From Vagococcus fluvialis (lineage in GTDB: Bacteria > Bacillota > Bacilli > Lactobacillales > Vagococcaceae), in NCBI RefSeq assembly GCF_003337315.1, contig NZ_QPJV01000002.1, forward strand, positions 297,538 to 361,537: a DNA stretch of 64,000 nt, read 5' to 3'. Made by a program: the position numbers and the translations under genes. The notes beneath the pieces were generated by a model, which saw nothing but the letters and a program-made list of their open reading frames with translations, did no database searches and was not told where the DNA came from. Within the stretch, counting starts at the first letter, position 1, and the number at the start of each line of letters is the position of its first letter. Below, in pieces: positions 61,933 to 64,000 of this stretch.

Positions 61933-62745
61933 ATGGCTACTCATCTTATTGTTTACGGACATGGCGCAGGTGATCCAGGAGCTGTTGGGAATGGAGAGAA
62001 TGAGCGTGATTTTAATAGGAAGAAACTTCACCCCTACATTATAAAATGGGCTAACAAATCTAAACATAACTTTATTTTTTATGATACATCAGGAAATAAA
62101 GATATGTTCCAAGATACTGCTAATGGTTGGGGAATGTATTCAATTAAGTCTAATCAATATGCTTCAGTTACTGAAATCCATGAAGATGCAGCGAGTGCTT
62201 CTGCTACAGGAGGACATGTTATTATTAGCTCTAGTTTTAGTGCAGATAAAGAAGATTTAAATTTAGCTCAAGCGATTCAAAGTATTGTGGGACTCTGGGG
62301 TGGTGTTTCTAAAACGAAAGGTATTAGCTATAGAAATAACTTGTTAAATCTAAATGTGGCTGCCCAAAGAGGTGTTACATATCGTTTGATGGAATTAGGA
62401 TTTATCACATCTAAACGTGATATGGACATTATCAGACGTGATTTAGACAAGTATGCCAAATATATTATTGAACGCATAACTGGAGAAAATTTAGGAGGAA
62501 CTACCATGAATAAAAAAGATATGTATCATCAAACAGGAGTATTCTTCAAAGCTAAACGAGATTTACCAACTTACGTTAATGATCAATTTTCTAAAAAATC
62601 TGAATGGATGTTTGCGAAAGGTTCTGTGTTCGGAATCAGAAAAGTATTTATCGGTTCAAAAGGAAACACTCATGCTTATGTTGATGTTAACGGAGGAACA
62701 ATCAGAGTGACACTTCATAAAGACTGGGTAGAAAAAATTAAATAA
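61933..62745 (+). CDS. Endolysin, N-acetylmuramoyl-L-alanine amidase
   Basis: A 270-residue enzyme. The amidase-3 part (1-~185) has YGHGAGDPGAVGNGENERDF (zinc His and Glu), TEIHEDAAS (His) and RLMELGFIT (Glu). A C-terminal wall-binding domain (from ~195, YHQTGVFFKAKRDLPTYVND) resembles SH3b-like modules. No signal peptide, so export needs the holin encoded three bases upstream. It cuts the sugar-peptide link of peptidoglycan. Confidence 0.88.
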   Translation: MATHLIVYGHGAGDPGAVGNGENERDFNRKKLHPYIIKWANKSKHNFIFYDTSGNKDMFQDTANGWGMYSIKSNQYASVTEIHEDAASASATGGHVIISSSFSADKEDLNLAQAIQSIVGLWGGVSKTKGISYRNNLLNLNVAAQRGVTYRLMELGFITSKRDMDIIRRDLDKYAKYIIERITGENLGGTTMNKKDMYHQTGVFFKAKRDLPTYVNDQFSKKSEWMFAKGSVFGIRKVFIGSKGNTHAYVDVNGGTIRVTLHKDWVEKIK

Positions 62746-62789
62746 TTTAGCGTATCTTAAAAGTAACTCTTGTTTTAAATGAAAGCGTG

Positions 62790-62827
62790 AAAAGACCTCT
62801 AGCCTTAATTGGTTAGAGGTCTTTTTT
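62790..62827. terminator. Bidirectional terminator between endolysin and leftward operon
   Basis: AAAAGACCTCTAGCC pairs with GGTTAGAGGTCTTTT between convergent genes. Confidence 0.85.
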
Positions 62828-62829
62828 GT

Positions 62830-63054
62830 TTAAACCAAAGCTATTTGATTCTTATTCCTGTTAAACTTCTTTAAAGCAATGTAATCTGATTTGATATTCA
62901 ACCAGTAATTATAAGTATCTTCACCAACTGCATCAACAGCGTGTTCTTCATACTCATTTAATTCGCTAATAAATTCATCGTGACTTATATCTTCGTTCTC
63001 AAATTTCTCAACTAAATCATAGAACTCATTCCAATAAATTTTATCCCAATCCAT
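62830..63054 (-). CDS. Acidic 74-residue protein, third gene of the YolD operon
   Basis: MDWDKIYWNEFYDLVEKFEN at the start, very acidic, ending in a basic NRNKNQIALV. Its ATG overlaps the YolD-like stop (TAATG). No family is recognised. It is the last gene before the terminator shared with the endolysin. Confidence 0.6.
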   Translation of the reverse strand: MDWDKIYWNEFYDLVEKFENEDISHDEFISELNEYEEHAVDAVGEDTYNYWLNIKSDYIALKKFNRNKNQIALV

Positions 63055-63407
63055 TACTCAAACCATCTTTCAAATTTAACTAATTCTATATGCCTAATCA
63101 AATTTATATTAACAGGTGTATCATCAATATAAATATACTCTTCATCGTAACCTTTAACAAATCCGACAATATCAGGCATAAAGTTGCCACCTGGTGCCCT
63201 TGTGTTTATTTGAATAGCAACTTGTTGTGAATTGCGAATAGCAGACTCAAACACTTCATATATGTGTTCTTGGCTCATTTCTTCTTTTCCTGGAATAACA
63301 AGATATCTTTCAGCATCGTCATTAGCTATTTGGGCATTATGCTCTGACAACATAAATCCAAAGTATTTCATCATCCCACGGTCTTCGTAGTAACGATTTA
63401 ATTCCAT
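63054..63407 (-). CDS. YolD-like protein
   Basis: A 117-residue protein. YYEDRGMMKYFGFMLSEHNA matches the YolD signature (DRG..KW.gfmLsEH), and the end IVGFVKGYDEEYIYIDDTPV, INLIRHIELV fits the small C-terminal beta barrel. YolD-like proteins are normally encoded before a Y-family DNA polymerase (UmuC/UvrX) and are thought to be its partner, an analogue of UmuD. No polymerase gene is present here. The ATG at 63407 is nine bases after GAGGTG; the GTG at 63419 is less likely. It overlaps the previous gene by one base. Confidence 0.75.
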   Translation of the reverse strand: MELNRYYEDRGMMKYFGFMLSEHNAQIANDDAERYLVIPGKEEMSQEHIYEVFESAIRNSQQVAIQINTRAPGGNFMPDIVGFVKGYDEEYIYIDDTPVNINLIRHIELVKFERWFE

Positions 63408-63685
63408 TACGCTAAACACCTCACAGCAAATTCTTTCTCAAACGAAGTAGGATTCTTGATAAACATTTTCTTAACAACTAGTTGTTTCCTAGTATTATAT
63501 ATACCAAATAAAGCAACCTCAGTTTTACCATCTTCTAAGAACAGTAACGAGTTACAAATAGAAGTATCACCACAAATGCAATTAACAGTTTCATCACCAA
63601 CGACTAAAGAAAACCTAACTAACATATCAGGGAAAGAAGTAACTAGTTTTATCTTATCTACTATTCCAGTTGGATTGTTTATCAT
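63407..63685 (-). CDS. Hypothetical first gene of the YolD operon
   Basis: A 92-residue beta-rich protein (MINNPTGIVDKIKLVTSFPD, then VGDETVNCICGDTSICNSLL with three Cys). Similar small genes sit ahead of YolD in Enterococcus elements as I remember them, but I cannot name the family. The ATG at 63685 is seven bases after GAGGTG. It lies 30 bp from a consensus promoter. Confidence 0.6.
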   Translation of the reverse strand: MINNPTGIVDKIKLVTSFPDMLVRFSLVVGDETVNCICGDTSICNSLLFLEDGKTEVALFGIYNTRKQLVVKKMFIKNPTSFEKEFAVRCLA

Positions 63686-63714
63686 ATAAATCACCTCGTC
63701 TATTTGTTAGTGAT

Positions 63715-63744
63715 ATTATACGAACGTTCGTTTGTGTTTGTCAA
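63715..63744 (-). promoter_or_regulatory. Consensus promoter with SOS-box-like operator
   Basis: On the minus strand TTGACA, 18 bases, TATAAT, both perfect. The spacer holds the palindrome ACGAACGTTCGT (63720-63731), and on the plus strand CGAACGTTCGTTTG (63721-63734) matches 12 of 14 positions of the B. subtilis SOS box CGAACRNRYGTTYC. LexA or a LexA-like repressor is the likely controller. Confidence 0.75.
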
Positions 63745-63787
63745 GACAAACAGAATATTAACATAACGATATCAAACATGCAACGAA

Positions 63788-63805
63788 GGGCAATAATAGG
63801 GCAAT
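63788..63805 (+). promoter_or_regulatory. Right arm-type integrase sites (putative)
   Basis: GGGCAAT at 63788 and 63799, eleven bases apart, about 90 bp inside attR, similar to the GGGGCAAC pair at the left end. Confidence 0.45.
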
Positions 63806-63897
63806 CTATATTAGTGCACGAGCTGCTATGCTATTTTATTAACCAACAAAGTGTTGTTACATCAGTATATTTACTAGTTTGGACATGTTATTTTTTT

Positions 63898-64000
63898 GAC
63901 TCTTAATCCATGGGTCGTGGGTTCGAGCCCCACACAACCCATCTGTTAGGAACGTTGATATGTAGGCATTTATTAGGTGTCTGTATATCAGCGTTTTTTG
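63898..64000 (+). repeat. attR: right copy of the prophage attachment repeat
   Basis: Bases 63898-63999 equal 49655-49756: the 3' half of tRNA-Lys plus its terminator. No 5' half of a tRNA lies before it, so it is the remnant left by integration. The terminator T run has six T then G here. The window ends inside or just past it. Confidence 0.9.

Noticed and set aside
63670..63906. Rightward frames across the right end of the prophage
   Set aside because: They lie over the leftward YolD operon promoter and its first gene and run into attR; no ribosome site or protein signature.
49655..64000. Phage-inducible chromosomal island (satellite)
   Set aside because: Tail fibre end, holin and lysin in normal late order plus a broken fused gene fit a deleted prophage better; no satellite-specific genes are seen.

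Overview
The window is AT-rich DNA from a low-GC Gram-positive bacterium. Several features point to the Lactobacillales and most likely the Enterococcaceae, with Vagococcus or a close Enterococcus relative plausible: an LPXTG surface protein, Spx and MecA, pyruvate oxidase, a DhaS/DhaQ-controlled dihydroxyacetone kinase operon, BceAB- and HrtBA-type export modules, and both class Ib (NrdHIEF) and class III (NrdDG) ribonucleotide reductases. The genus is an inference; no rRNA is present to settle it.

Positions 1-49.6 kb are ordinary chromosome. In order: the end of a GH92-type mannosidase and a ROK sugar kinase; a membrane-anchored metallophosphoesterase; an LPXTG-anchored GHL10 glycosidase; a frameshifted membrane protein; an Rrf2 regulator with a YhgE/Pip membrane protein; dhaS and the dhaKLM-gldA-dhaQ glycerol/dihydroxyacetone region; two redox enzymes; the infC-rpmI-rplT operon behind an attenuator leader; pyruvate oxidase; a NlpA-type ABC transporter behind a structured leader that I cannot assign to a known riboswitch class; nrdDG; a two-component system divergent from a BceAB-type exporter; a TetR-controlled HrtBA-like exporter with twin operators; lplA, a ClpP paralogue, trpS, spx, mecA; and the nrdHIEF operon with paired NrdR boxes.

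Positions 49.6-64.0 kb are an integrated prophage derivative in a tRNA-Lys(CTT) gene. About 102 bp, covering the 3' half of the tRNA and its terminator, is duplicated exactly at both ends. Next to the left end is a tyrosine integrase. Leftward cargo genes, an ImmA-type protease and a CI-type repressor follow. Rightward come a Cro-like protein, a Rha/ORF6C antirepressor, an excisionase-like protein, small genes, ERF and DUF1351 recombination genes, an HNH nuclease and ssb. The whole packaging, head and tail region is missing. One open frame joins the N-terminus of a NUMOD4/HNH endonuclease to the C-terminus of a tail protein with an S74 chaperone domain. Holin and endolysin are retained.

At the right end a three-gene leftward operon contains a YolD-like protein. 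It has a consensus promoter with an SOS-box-like palindrome in its spacer, but lacks the Y-family polymerase that usually accompanies YolD.

The items most worth a second look are the chimeric gene and collapsed prophage, the YolD operon without a polymerase, the unassigned leader RNA before the NlpA-type transporter, a hairpin repeated after three consecutive leftward prophage genes, and the face-to-face promoters of the lysogeny switch.
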